From Hymenopus coronatus (taxonomy: Eukaryota > Arthropoda > Insecta > Mantodea > Hymenopodidae): 64,000 nt of DNA. Shown here in pieces: positions 30,817-41,142 of the stretch. Position numbers and translations under genes: made by a program. Location of the stretch: the NCBI GenBank assembly GCA_030762935.1, contig CM060899.1, positions 10,889,001-10,953,000 on the forward strand. The letters run 5' to 3'. The notes beneath the pieces are model-generated. The model did not search any database and was not told the origin of the DNA. It saw only the letters and a list, made by a program, of their open reading frames with translations. Numbering within the stretch: the stretch's first letter is position 1; each line of letters opens with the position of its first letter.

Positions 30817-32357
30817 CATACGTGGACGCCTACCGTTGGTCATTCAGGAGTTTATTCGGGACCGCGTTTTTCGAGTGAGGGTGGGTTCGGTTTTTTCTAA
30901 CCATTTTATTCAAGAGAACGGAGTGCCGCATGGCTCGGTACTCAGCGTGACTCTATTTGCTATTGCGATAAATTCCATATCACTATGTGTGCCTCAAGGT
31001 GTCTCTTCCTGTTTATTCGTGGACGACTTTGCCATCTTCTGTACTTCTCAGCGTACACCGTTTTTGGAACGCCGTCTCCAGCGGTGTTTGGACAATATCT
31101 ATGCATGGAGCTCGAAACACGGTTTTCGTTTCTCCGCTGAGAAGACAGTTGCGTTAACTTCTGGCGCCGTAAGTGGCAAATGCCGCCGTCTCTTCGACTC
31201 GGACCAGATTTACTTCCTTTCGCAGACGAGGCGAGATTCCTTGGTTTGATCTTCGATCGGAAACTTTGTTGGGCACCACAAATAGCACAGCTTAGAGCAC
31301 GATGTGACCGTTCTCTAAATCTTTTACGGATACTAAGTGGCAAATCTTGGGGTGCGGATCGGACGGCACTGCTCCGTCTTTATCGTGCTGTGATTCGTTC
31401 GAAGTTGGACTATGGCAGCATTGTGTATTCTTCAGCTCGACCTTCAGTGCTCAGAAGGTTAGACACAGTCCATAACCAGGGCATCCGTGTGGCCGTTGGA
31501 GCTTTTCCAACGAGCCCAGTTGTTAGCCTCTACGCCGAATCGGGAGAACCTCCTCTGCGTTGTCGGCGTGATGTCCTGCTTGCTAATTATGGCTGTGGGC
31601 TGAAGTGTATGCCTGGGCATCCAACTTATCACGCGTTTTTCTCCCCTGAGCTGCACGAGCGATACTGCCTCCGCTCTCTGAGCCCCAGGCCAGCAGGTTT
31701 TCGTTTCCGTGAGCTTCTACGCCAGCACCATGTTGACATTCCTCGGCTGTTATCCAAGGGAGAGAGTATACACCCCCCTTGGTTACGCGCTACCTCCCAT
31801 GTCGATCTCGGGATGACGCTCTACGGGAAATCTGCTACGCCTCTTGATAGTATTCGTCGTTGCTTTTTAGAATTTTTATCCAAATACAGTGGCCGTATTT
31901 GTATTTACACCGATGGTAGTAAGTGCCCCGACGGTGTTGGATGTACCTTTGTAACTGGCACCGCAACTTCTACTTAAGGTTTGCCTAGTTGCACATCTAT
32001 ATATTCTGCCGAGCTATATGCTATTTATCAAGCCCTTCTGTATATTCGACGTCGAAAATTAGGTGACTGCCTTATTCTTAGCGATTCCCTTAGTGCCCTT
32101 CAGAGCATTCGTGAGCTGTACAATTACCATCCTTTGGTGCAGCGCATCCAGGACGTTCTCCACATTTTGCACGCTTCTGGTTTTAATGTGGAGTGCGCAT
32201 GGATTCCTGGACACGTTGGCTTGCCAGGGAATGACACGGCGGATTTGGCAGCGAAATCGGCAGTCACAGCGCCCAGTGTTACGATTACCCATTCAACAGC
32301 AGAAGATTTTAGAGTGGCTGTACGGAGAGCCGTTTTTTCGACTTGGCATGCGGAGTG
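30817..32357 (+). pseudogene. Copy D ORF2, piece 3 (RT palm to RNase H), frameshift and stop
   Basis: D resumes after G with RT from IRGRLPL. Damage: a one-base deletion near 31149 (ACAGTTGCG where others have ACAGTCTGCG) shifts the frame at residue ~711, and a TAC to TAA change at 31975-31977 stops RNase H at Tyr987. PQGS has also become PHGS near 30930. The piece ends with H's target site. These defects are absent from all other young copies, so they arose after or during D's own insertion. Confidence 0.92.
32346..32357 (+). repeat. Target-site duplication of copy H (left copy)
   Basis: GCATGCGGAGTG at 32346-32357 is repeated exactly at 38210-38221, flanking H. Confidence 0.94.
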
Positions 32358-32602
32358 ATGATGATGATGATGATGGTGTTTAAGGGCGCTCAACTGCCGA
32401 GGTCATAAGCGCCCTTACGATTAAAACTTGGCAATAGCCAGTAAGAAAATACCAAACAAAAAAGTAAACACAAATAAAAGAGCTAACACAGTTGAAACGG
32501 AAGTAACAGAAACGTCCAGCCCTCTAACCAGAGCTGGATATAAAACTCCATCTAAAATCAACACATTAAAACCAAAAGAGTTTAAAAAAAACCGCTATCA
32601 CA

Positions 32603-35600
32603 CTAAAACCTCAAGGTAAAAGAAAGTTTGGCTAAAAATTTAAAAACCCTGTCCACTGCTCTTGGGTCATCTGCCAGGACCTCGGCAAGAGAGGCCGGCA
32701 TGCCCATAGATGACCGAATGTGTGCCAGGTGACCACACTCCAGCAACACATGACGAACTGTCTGTGCCTCCCCACAGAGCGCACAGACAGGAGCAGGTTC
32801 ACGTTTAAAAAGGTAACTGTGAGTAAAAATACAGTGGCCAATTCTTAGCCGAGCTAGTACTACCTCCTCCCGGCGGAATAAACGAGAGGAGGTTACCCAG
32901 TTGACAGGGAGGTCCTTCACCTCTCGCAGCTTATTACCACGGAGAGCCGACCACTCCGCATGCCAAGTCGAAAAAACGGCTCTCCGTACAGCCACTCTAA
33001 AATCTTCTGCTGTTGAATGGGTAATCGTAACACTGGGCGCTGTGACTGCCGATTTCGCTGCCAAATCCGCCGTGTCATTCCCTGGCAAACCAACGTGTCC
33101 AGGAATCCATGCGCACTCCACATTAAAGCCAGAAGCGTGCAAAATGTGGAGAACGTCCTGGATGCGCTGCACCAAAGGATGGTAATTGTACAGCTCACGA
33201 ATGCTCTGAAGGGCACTAAGGGAATCACTAAGAATAAGGCAGTCACCTAATTTTCGACGTCGAATATACAGAAGGGCTTGATAAATAGCATATAGCTCGG
33301 CAGAATATATAGATGTGCAATTAGGCAAACCGTAAGTAGAAGTTGCGGTGCCAGTTACAAAGGCACATCCAACACCGTCGGGGCTCTTACTACCATCGGT
33401 GTAAATACAAATACGGCCACTGTATTTGGATAAAAATTCTAAAAAGCAACGACGAATACTATCAAGAGGCGTAACAGATTTCCCGTAGAGCGTCATCCCG
33501 AGATCGACATGGGAGGTAGCGCGTAACCAAGGGGGGTGTATACTCTCTCCCTTGGATAACAGCCGAGGAATGTCAACATGGTGCTGGCGTAGAAGCTCAC
33601 GGAAACGAAAACCTGCTGGCCTGGGGCTCAGAGAGCGGAGGCAGTATCGCTCGTGCAGCTCAGGGGAGAAAAACGCGTGATAAGTTGGATGCCCAGGCAT
33701 ACACTTCAGCCCACAGCCATAATTAGCAAGCAGGACATCACGCCGACAACGCAGAGGAGGTTCTCCCGATTCGGCGTAGAGGCTAACAACTGGGCTCGTT
33801 GGAAAAGCTCCAACGGCCACACGGATGCCCTGGTTATGGACTGTGTCTAACCTTCTGAGCACTGAAGGTCGAGCTGAAGAATACACAATGCTGCCATAGT
33901 CCAACTTCGAACGAATAACAGCACGATAAAGACGGAGCAATGTCGTCCGATCCGCACCCCAAGACTTGCCACTTAGTATCCGTAAAAGATTTAGAGAACG
34001 GTCACATCGTGCTCTAAGCTGTGCTATTTGTGGTGCCCAACAAAGTTTCCGATCGAAGATCAAACCAAGGAATCTCGCCTCGTCTGCGAAAGGGAGTAAA
34101 TCTGGCCCGAGTCGAAGAGACGGCGGCATATGCCACTCACGGCGCCAGAAGTTAACGCAGACTGTCCTCTCAGCGGAGAAACGAAAACCGTGCTTCGAGC
34201 TCCATGCATAGAGATTGTCCAAACACCGCTGGAGACGGCGTTCCAAAAACGGTGTACGCTGAGAAGTACAGAAGATGGCAAAGTCGTCCACGAATAAACA
34301 GGAAGAGACACCTTGAGGCACACATAGTGATATGGAATTTATCGCAATAGCAAATAGAGTCACGCTGAGTACCGAGCCCTGCGGCACACCGTTCTCTTGA
34401 ATAAAATGGTTAGAAAAAACCGAACCCACCCTCACTCGAAAAACGCGGTCCCGCATAAACTCCTGAATGACCAACGGTAGGCGTCCACGTATGTTCCAGT
34501 TGTGCAGAGAACGCAATATTCCCGCCCGCCAACACGTGTCGTAGGCCTTCTCGAGGTCAAAAAATATCCCAACTGTGGGGCTGTTCTTAAGAAACCCGTC
34601 CATAATCTGAGTTGACAGAGAGACAAGGTGGTCAGCAGTTGAACGTCGTCGTCGAAAGCCACACTGGATGTTCGTCAGAAGATTGTGGGATTCCAGCCAC
34701 CACACCAACCGTCCATTGATCATGCGTTCCATCACCTTGCAAACGCAACTGGTGAGGGAAATAGGACGGTAACTGGAAGGAAGATGGCGGTCCTTTCCAG
34801 GTTTAAGAATGGGTATGATGGTGGCCTCCCGCCACTTGTCTGGAAAAATGCCATCAACCCAGACACGATTATAGACCTCGAGTAGGAAATCTTTGCCATC
34901 AGGAGAGAGATGTTGCAACATTTGGACGTGGATACCATCTGGACCTGGTGCTGAGTGTCGTGAAGAGGAGAGTGCATTGTCCAGCTCTGCCAGGGTGAAA
35001 AGGCGATTATAATCCTCAAGGTTGCCAGAAAGAAACGAGAATTCTTGAGATTCCACCTGGTTCCCAACTGTAAGAAACTCAGGGGAATAGTTGCCTGAGC
35101 TAGACACCTCAGCGAAAGCACTGCCTAAAGTATTCGCCACGTCAAATGTATCAACAACAGCTCCGGTAGGTGTCTTGAGACCGGCGATGGGCATATGGTT
35201 CGGCTTCCCAGCCACACGTCCCAACTTATCCCATACGACAGAGGAAGGTGTATGTCGATTAAAGGAACCCACGAATTTATTCCATGACATCTTTTTGCTA
35301 TCCTTAATAACCCGCCTAGAATGTGCACGCATCCGTTTATAGTGTATCAGGTTATCCAGTGTAGGAAAACGCTGGAAAACCCGTAGAGCTCGTCTGCGAG
35401 CGCGAATAGCATCCCGACAGTCAGCGGTCCACCCGGCTGTAGCCAGTCGAACGCGGAATGGATTGCTCAGCAGCAGAAAGAATGGTCCCTGTAAGATGTT
35501 CGACCAAGTGGTTCACAGAGTCGTGCTCTTCGTAGCTAAATTCAGCCAAGTGGGAGTACAGTTCCCAGCTGGCGTGGTCTAGGCGCCAACTAGGTAAACG

Positions 35601-36275
35601 GGTGGAACATACAACGGGTGTCAAGACACTAATACGACAAGGAAAGTGGTCACTAGAATGCAAATCCGAGATGATATTCCAGCATAAGGTGACTGCCAGC
35701 TGAGGGGAACAAATTGCAATGTCAATGTGTGAAAAACTATGAAATGCGTCAGATAGAAAGGTGGGCTCTCCGGTGTTCAAGAGAGCAAGATTCTGACTAT
35801 CCAAGAAGTCTTTAAATAGCGTACCTCTCGCACAAGCCCGAGGAGAGCCCCAAAGAGGGTGATGGGCATTGACGTCGCCTACCAATAAAAAGGGTGGTGG
35901 CAACTGCGAAATGAGGTGTTCTAAGTCGCTGTGCGAGAGGTCCGCAGATGGAGGCAAATAGATACTGCAAATGGTGAATGAAGCGGAGGGTAGCTTAATG
36001 CTGACAGCAACGGACTGGATTGCAGATTGTATGGGTACGGAGTTGGCAAAAATATCATCTCGAATAAGCATCATAGTGCCCCCATGTGCCGGGACACCGT
36101 CCTCCGGGGATAAATCACATCGTACGGAGGAGTACTGCCTGATGGTAACGGTGTCCTGTGGACGGAGCTTCGTCTCTTGTAAACATACAGCCAAGGGTTC
36201 ATGCTGGCGCAGCAACAAGTCAAGCTCTGGTCGATGTGGTCGAATTCCGCGTATGTTCCAATGGAGGATAGCCAT
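32603..36275 (-). pseudogene. Copy H ORF2, frameshifted by a 17-bp deletion
   Basis: The endonuclease half is open from 36275 to the deletion at about 35433. There, 17 bases encoding part of the SRRFPVPWW block are missing and the frame is lost after 280 residues. An open frame resumes and contains RT, RNase H and the CCHC tail to 32603 (909 codons from an internal Met). A truncated product would contain the endonuclease alone. Extra substitutions such as K408G (TVGNQ) and K709R (AERTV) are scattered through it. Confidence 0.92.
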
Positions 36276-36297
36276 TGAGTATATTATGGGATAAGTT

Positions 36298-37749
36298 TCA
36301 AATCGAAAGACGCTTCTGCAGATTGGGATTAGCTGGTCGGTTCAATTTGTTCTTCTTAGGCGTTGGGCTAGTACTATTTTCAGGAGCACGATCCTGCCGT
36401 TTCCGCACTGTCCCTCTGGCAGTGGCGGCAGAATCCTCCTGGTCCATCTCCTCCACAAGGGAGGTCCCTTTTTCAAGAGCAGTTTTAGGTCCAAGTAGTT
36501 CGAACCGATTGGATGTGCTGATCGGCGAAGACGGCCGTCGCCGATTCACGCCCTCCTCCCCAGATGACCCTTCAGAGGAGGATACACGTGTGGAGTTGCG
36601 TGAACTTTTCCTACCTTTAGATGACTTGGTAATAGATTGCACATTCTCTTTCAAGAAGTCTTGTCGTACATACTTGGTCTTAAACTGTTTTTCCGGGGCA
36701 GAAGACGTCGTGAATTTACCAACTTTAGTTCCAGAGGTCGAGGCTTTCGGTGACAACTGTGCAGGACTATTCTGTAAGCTAGCGGATTTGGCAGATGTTG
36801 ATACCAACTTGGGTGTAGGTGCCGAAGGCTTTGGCAGCGCTTGGGCTAAAATAACCTTTTCCGCAATTGTAGCCCCGTTCATATCGCCGGTCTGTGTTGC
36901 GATTTCCCGACGCGGTACCGGTTTAGCTGCAACTGAGCTATAGGTACCGGACCTCGGGGCAGAGGGTTGGCGGAGTCGCAGGAGCTTCCGGGCTTCCAAG
37001 AAGGACACCTTCTCTTTCACCCGTATCTCCTGGATCGCTCGTTCCTCTGCAAAACGGGGGCAGTCTCGGGAACTAGATGGGTGTTCCCCGTTACAGTTCA
37101 CACACGATGGAGCTGAAGCACAAGCCCCATCGTGGGAGATGTCACCGCAGTGGACGCAGGTGGACTTGCCGGTACACAACTCACTAGTGTGACCAAAACG
37201 TTGGCATTTAAAGCACCTCAGCGGATTGGGTATATAAGGCCTAACTTCGATGGCTTCATACCCTGCCCTAATCTTTTGAGGCAGATCAACCCGATCAAAA
37301 GTAAGAAACAGGGTACGAGTAGGCAGGAATTCACCGTTGATCTTACGTTGTACCCGATAAACAGCTGAGACACCCTGAGTCGCAAGATTTTCTTGGATCT
37401 CCTCAATTGACAAACCGTCCAACGCGCGGGTTGTTATTACACCGCGGGAGGAGTTCAGCGACTTGTGCACCTCGACCTTCACTGGATAGCTGGCTAACAT
37501 GGTGGCTTTAAGTATTCTTGCAGCTTGCGAGGCGGAGTTGGCTTCGACAAGAAGTGTACCATTGCGAGCTCGAACGCAGGATTTAACAGGACCAGCAATG
37601 GCATCGAGACCCTTTTGGATAGTAAAAGGGCTCACCGTAAGGAACTTCTTACCTTCCTCTGTCCTATGAATGACCAAGTAGCGAGGACCACATGACTCGA
37701 CTACTTCCTTTCCAACTTCTTTATTAAGGGGTTTTTGTTTTGGTGCCAT
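36298..37749 (-). CDS. LINE ORF1 RNA-binding protein (copy H)
   Basis: This intact 483 aa ORF1 is the same type as G, with one visible difference (KGRKSS instead of KGKKSS in the C-terminal tail). The CCHC knuckles are unchanged. It could still supply ORF1 protein although its own ORF2 is broken. Confidence 0.92.
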   Translation of the reverse strand: MAPKQKPLNKEVGKEVVESCGPRYLVIHRTEEGKKFLTVSPFTIQKGLDAIAGPVKSCVRARNGTLLVEANSASQAARILKATMLASYPVKVEVHKSLNSSRGVITTRALDGLSIEEIQENLATQGVSAVYRVQRKINGEFLPTRTLFLTFDRVDLPQKIRAGYEAIEVRPYIPNPLRCFKCQRFGHTSELCTGKSTCVHCGDISHDGACASAPSCVNCNGEHPSSSRDCPRFAEERAIQEIRVKEKVSFLEARKLLRLRQPSAPRSGTYSSVAAKPVPRREIATQTGDMNGATIAEKVILAQALPKPSAPTPKLVSTSAKSASLQNSPAQLSPKASTSGTKVGKFTTSSAPEKQFKTKYVRQDFLKENVQSITKSSKGRKSSRNSTRVSSSEGSSGEEGVNRRRPSSPISTSNRFELLGPKTALEKGTSLVEEMDQEDSAATARGTVRKRQDRAPENSTSPTPKKNKLNRPANPNLQKRLSI

Positions 37750-38209
37750 AGAAAAAATGGTATAAATTCATCCCCCAGTGCTCCCCACCCACCACGGAGC
37801 CCAACGAGGGGTCACCCCACTGGGGTGACAGGGCTACACAGGGGATATAGCGGGCTCGCCGTCCCACTCACCCTGGAGTTCGGTGTAATACCTAGTCCTG
37901 GCCGATTGACTAGGGGTGGGTTAGTCCCTAGCCTCCCGTTTAGGCAAATCAGAAACCAAAGCGGTGTATTAGGCTGCGCACCCTCCCCAGTTACTGAAAG
38001 ACAGAAGCCCAGGCTCAGGTACGCAACCCTCAACCAACCAGGATATTCCTCTTCACCGACACGGGTCTCCACGCACGGCCTACACGTGGGTGGGCATTTT
38101 GACCTTCTGGCTCCCTCACCACTCTGAGGTTGCCCACAGAGGGAGTCAAGGTGGCTCGGGACCCCGGGTGCGCCTAACCCGTACCTACCGTAGTAGGCCC
38201 CTGGGGGGG

Positions 38210-38820
38210 GCATGCGGAGTGGTCGGCTCTCCGTGGTAATAAGCTGCGAGAGGTGAAGGACCTCCCTGTCAACTGGGTAACCTCCTCTCGTTTATTCCGC
38301 CGGGAGGAGGTAGTACTAGCTCGGCTAAGAATTGGCCACTGTATTTTTACGCACAGTTACCTTTTTAAACGTGAACCTGCCCCTGTCTGTGCGCTCTGTG
38401 GGGAGGCACAGACAGTTCGTCATGTGTTGCTGGAGTGTGGTCACCTGGCACACATTCGGTCATCTATGGGCATGCCGGCCTCTCTTGCTGAGGTCCTGGC
38501 AGATGACCCAAGAGCAGTGGACAGGGTTTTTAAATTTTTAGCAAAACTTTCTTTTACCTTGACGTTTTAGTGTGATAGCAGTTTTTTTTAATCTCTTTTA
38601 ATTTTAATGTGTTGATTTTAGATGGAGTTTTATATCCAGCTCTGTTTAGAGGGCTGGACCGTTCTGTTACTTCCATTTCAACTGTGTTAGCTCTTTTACT
38701 TGTGTTTTTTTTTTCTTCCTTTTTTTGGTATTTTCTTACTGCCTATTGCCAAGTTTTAATCGTAAGGGCGCTTATGACCTCGGCAGTTGAGCGCCCTTAA
38801 ACACCATTATCATCATCATC
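38210..38820 (+). pseudogene. Copy D ORF2 C-terminus, 3' UTR and tail
   Basis: D's last piece encodes the region from HAEWSAL to the TLTF end at 38570, including the CCHC motif with the ligands intact. The second-type 3' UTR follows, with a long T-run near 38706, the hairpin at 38764-38798 and the tail CATTATCATCATCATC. It then meets old copy P with no duplicated target. Confidence 0.92.
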
Positions 38821-41015
38821 CACGTATATCCCAATTTTGGAGGGAACGTAATATCCCGACACGTATCATAAGCCTTCTCGAGGTCAAAAAATATACCAAC
38901 CGTTTGACAATTCATAAGAAAGCGTTCATAATCTGCGCTGCCAGCGATACAAGATGCTCCGCAGCTGACCGGCGTCTTCGAAAACCGCACTGGGCATTAG
39001 TCAAAAGGTTGTTGGATTCTAACCACCACACTAACAGTCCATTAATCATGCGTTCCATCACCTTGCAAATGCAACTGGTGAGGGAAATAGGACTCAAGCT
39101 GGAAGAAACATGACGGTCCTTTTCAGGTTTCAGTAGCTATAAGAGTGTCCTCCCGCCATTTGTCTGATAAGGTGGCGTCAACCCCGTTTATAGACCTCGA
39201 GTACAAAAGCCTTACCATCAGGAGAAAGATGTTGCATCATTTGGACGTGGATGCCATCTGGACCAGGCGCAGAGTTCCGCAAAGATTGAAGGGCATGGTC
39301 TAACTCCGCCATGGTGAAAACACGGTTTTAATCCTTAAGGGTTTCGGAACGAAAGGAAGTACCCTTGAGATTCCGCCTGATTCTTGACTCTACGAAATGC
39401 AGGGCAATAGTTTTCTGAGCTAGACACCTGAGCGAATGCACGCCCTAAAGTGTTAGCCACGTCAAATGTATTAATAACAACATCGTTAGATGTTTTCAGA
39501 CCAGCGATTGGCATAAGAGTCCATTTGCCGGCCATGTTCCTCAACTTATCCTATATGACTGAGGAAGGAGCATGTCTATTGAAGGAAGCTACAAACTTTT
39601 TCCAAGACTTCTTTTTGCTATCCTTAATAACTTGTTGATTCTCTTCTAGTGTATAAGGTTAACCAGTGTAGGACTACGTTGGAAAACCCTGAGAGCACGG
39701 CGGCGAACCCTAATAGCATTCCGGCATTCCTCGGTCCACCAAGTTACCTGAAGTCGCCAAGTTGGGCCAGTGGCACGCGGAGTGGATTGCTCAGCAGAGG
39801 AACGAGTTACCCTGTGGGGTGTTCGAATAAACAGATCACAGAGTCGTGCTCATTAGAGTTGAAGACAGCCAAGCGGGAATACTGTTCCCCGTTGGCTTCA
39901 TCAAAGCACATAGCGCGTGGAACATACAGCATGTGCCAAGAGACTGATAAGACAAGGAAAGTGGTCACTAGAATGCAAATCCGAGATGATATTCCAACTT
40001 AAGGAAATTGCTAAATGAGGTGAAGAAATTGCTACATCGACGTATGAAAGACTATGAAAGGCGACTTAGACAAATTTGGGCTCCCCGGTGTTCAGGAGAG
40101 CTAAATTATTGATGTCTAAGAAGTCTGCAATTAGCTTACCTCTCGCATAAGCCCGAGATGAACCCCAAAGTGGGTGATGGGCATTCGCATCGCCCACCAA
40201 CAAAAGGGTAGTAGCAATTGCGATACTAGGTGTTCGAAGTCGCTGTGCGAGAGATCCGCAGATGGAGGCAAATAGATACTACAAATGGTGAATAAGGCGG
40301 AGGGCAGCTTAATACTCACAGTAACGGACTGGATGTCAAATTGTAAGGGTACGGTTTCGGCAAAGGTTTCATCTCGAATAAGCATCTTAGTGCCCCCATG
40401 TGCCGAGACACCGTCCTCCGGGGATAATTCGCAGCGCACGAAGGAATCCTGCCTGAAGGTAACGCTGTCCAGGGGTCGAAGCTTTGTCTGTTGTAAGCTT
40501 GGGACCAGAGGCTGATTCTGGTACAGCAACAATTCGACTTCTGCTCGATGCGATCTAACGCCGAGTATGCTCTACTGCAGGATAGCCATGTTTTATAGGA
40601 TGGGATAAGTTTTAAATTGAAAGACGTTTCTGCATATTAGGTGCTGCTGGTCGGTTTAATTTATTCTTTTTGGTCGGACTAACACATTGCTAAGCAGCTC
40701 GATCCTTTCGGTTACGCACCGTGCGTCTGGCAGAATCTTCCTGATCCATATCCTCCACGGGGGATGACCCCTTTCCAAGAAAATATTTCGGTTCGAGAAT
40801 CTCGAACCGATTTGAGCTACTGATCGGCGAGGATGGTCGTCGCCTATCAACACTTTACTCAGAAGGGTCCTCAAAAGAGCATCTCCATGGCGAATTACGT
40901 AAACTTTGCTTTCCCTTGGATATCTTGACACAGTTTTTCAAAAAGTCTTGCCGGACGTAGCTGGTCTTGAACTGTTTTGCAGTTGCAGAACACGTCGCAA
41001 GCTTACCGGTCTTAT
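38821..41015 (-). pseudogene. Copy P (old LINE): ORF2 5' half and ORF1 3' end
   Basis: This decayed minus-strand copy starts at the second WNIRG-like motif of the RT and runs back through LEKAYDTC, CGFRRRRSAAEHLVS, MSPISLTSCICKVMERMI, the linker and the endonuclease (LRPLDSVTFRQ, DGVSAHGGTKMLIRDE). The ORF2 start is at about 40589. From ~40600 to 41015 the C-terminal third of ORF1 is visible (AKQFKTSYVRQDFLK). Multiple stops and indels. It is cut at the left by copy D and at the right by the short fragment Q. It is a different old copy from B, because D's two flanks do not join. Confidence 0.85.
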
Positions 41016-41086
41016 CCCCCCAGGGGCCTAGTACGGTAATTACGGGTTTGGCGCACCCGGGGTTTCCCGAGCAACTCGCCGCCATC

Positions 41087-41141
<55 letters not shown>
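41016..41141 (+). mobile_element. Fragment Q: 72-bp LINE 5' end joined directly to (CAT)18
   Basis: Bases 41016-41087 match the 5' terminus of the LINE group, starting with the C-run and AGGGGCC. They are closest to the 5' end of divergent copy R, because they continue into GTTTCCCGAGCAACTCGCCGCCAT. Immediately after come 18 perfect CAT units. Everything between the 5' end and the tail of a normal element is absent. It may be an extreme internal deletion, a minimal non-autonomous element, or a recombination scar. Left flank is old copy P, right flank a hAT-like remnant. Confidence 0.75.
41088..41141 (+). repeat. (CAT)18 microsatellite
   Basis: Eighteen uninterrupted CAT units, far longer than the four to seven units on the young LINE tails, which suggests expansion after insertion. 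Confidence 0.97.

Positions 41142-41142
<1 letters not shown>

Larger units (their letters stand above)
32358..38209 (-). mobile_element. Copy H: full-length LINE nested in D, ORF2 broken
   Basis: H is 5852 bp on the minus strand. It is complete from the C-run 5' end (seven or eight bases including the target G) to the (CAT)n tail. It differs from G mainly by a 17-bp deletion in ORF2 and a handful of substitutions. A perfect 12-bp target-site duplication flanks it in D's RNase H-to-tail region. G and H are direct repeats of each other 1.5 kb apart. Confidence 0.95.
9432..38820 (+). mobile_element. Copy D: full-length LINE split by nested copies E, G and H
   Basis: D consists of four pieces: 9432-11397, 23157-24949, 30817-32357 and 38210-38820. 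With the duplicated target bases counted once they add to about 5875 bp, the length of an intact element. It was therefore complete before being split. Its 3' UTR belongs to the second sequence type shared with F (TCTGTTTAGAGGGCTGGACC). D carries an ORF1 frameshift, an ORF2 frameshift and an ORF2 stop besides the insertions. Left flank is ORF1 of old copy B; right flank is the RT region of old copy P. These are not adjacent in any one element and no target-site duplication is seen, which points to deletion or recombination at this locus. Confidence 0.92.

Noticed and set aside
15151..32357. Shared [T/C]TGG-CAT-GGA-like word at the E, F, G and H target sites as an endonuclease consensus
   Set aside because: When oriented by element strand the first-strand nick falls at different ends of the word (E and F versus G and H), so no consistent cleavage motif emerges from these few sites.
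41088..41141. CRISPR-like or coding repeat (poly-Ser frame) at the CAT tract
   Set aside because: It is a perfect trinucleotide microsatellite with no spacers; the poly-Ser frame is a by-product.
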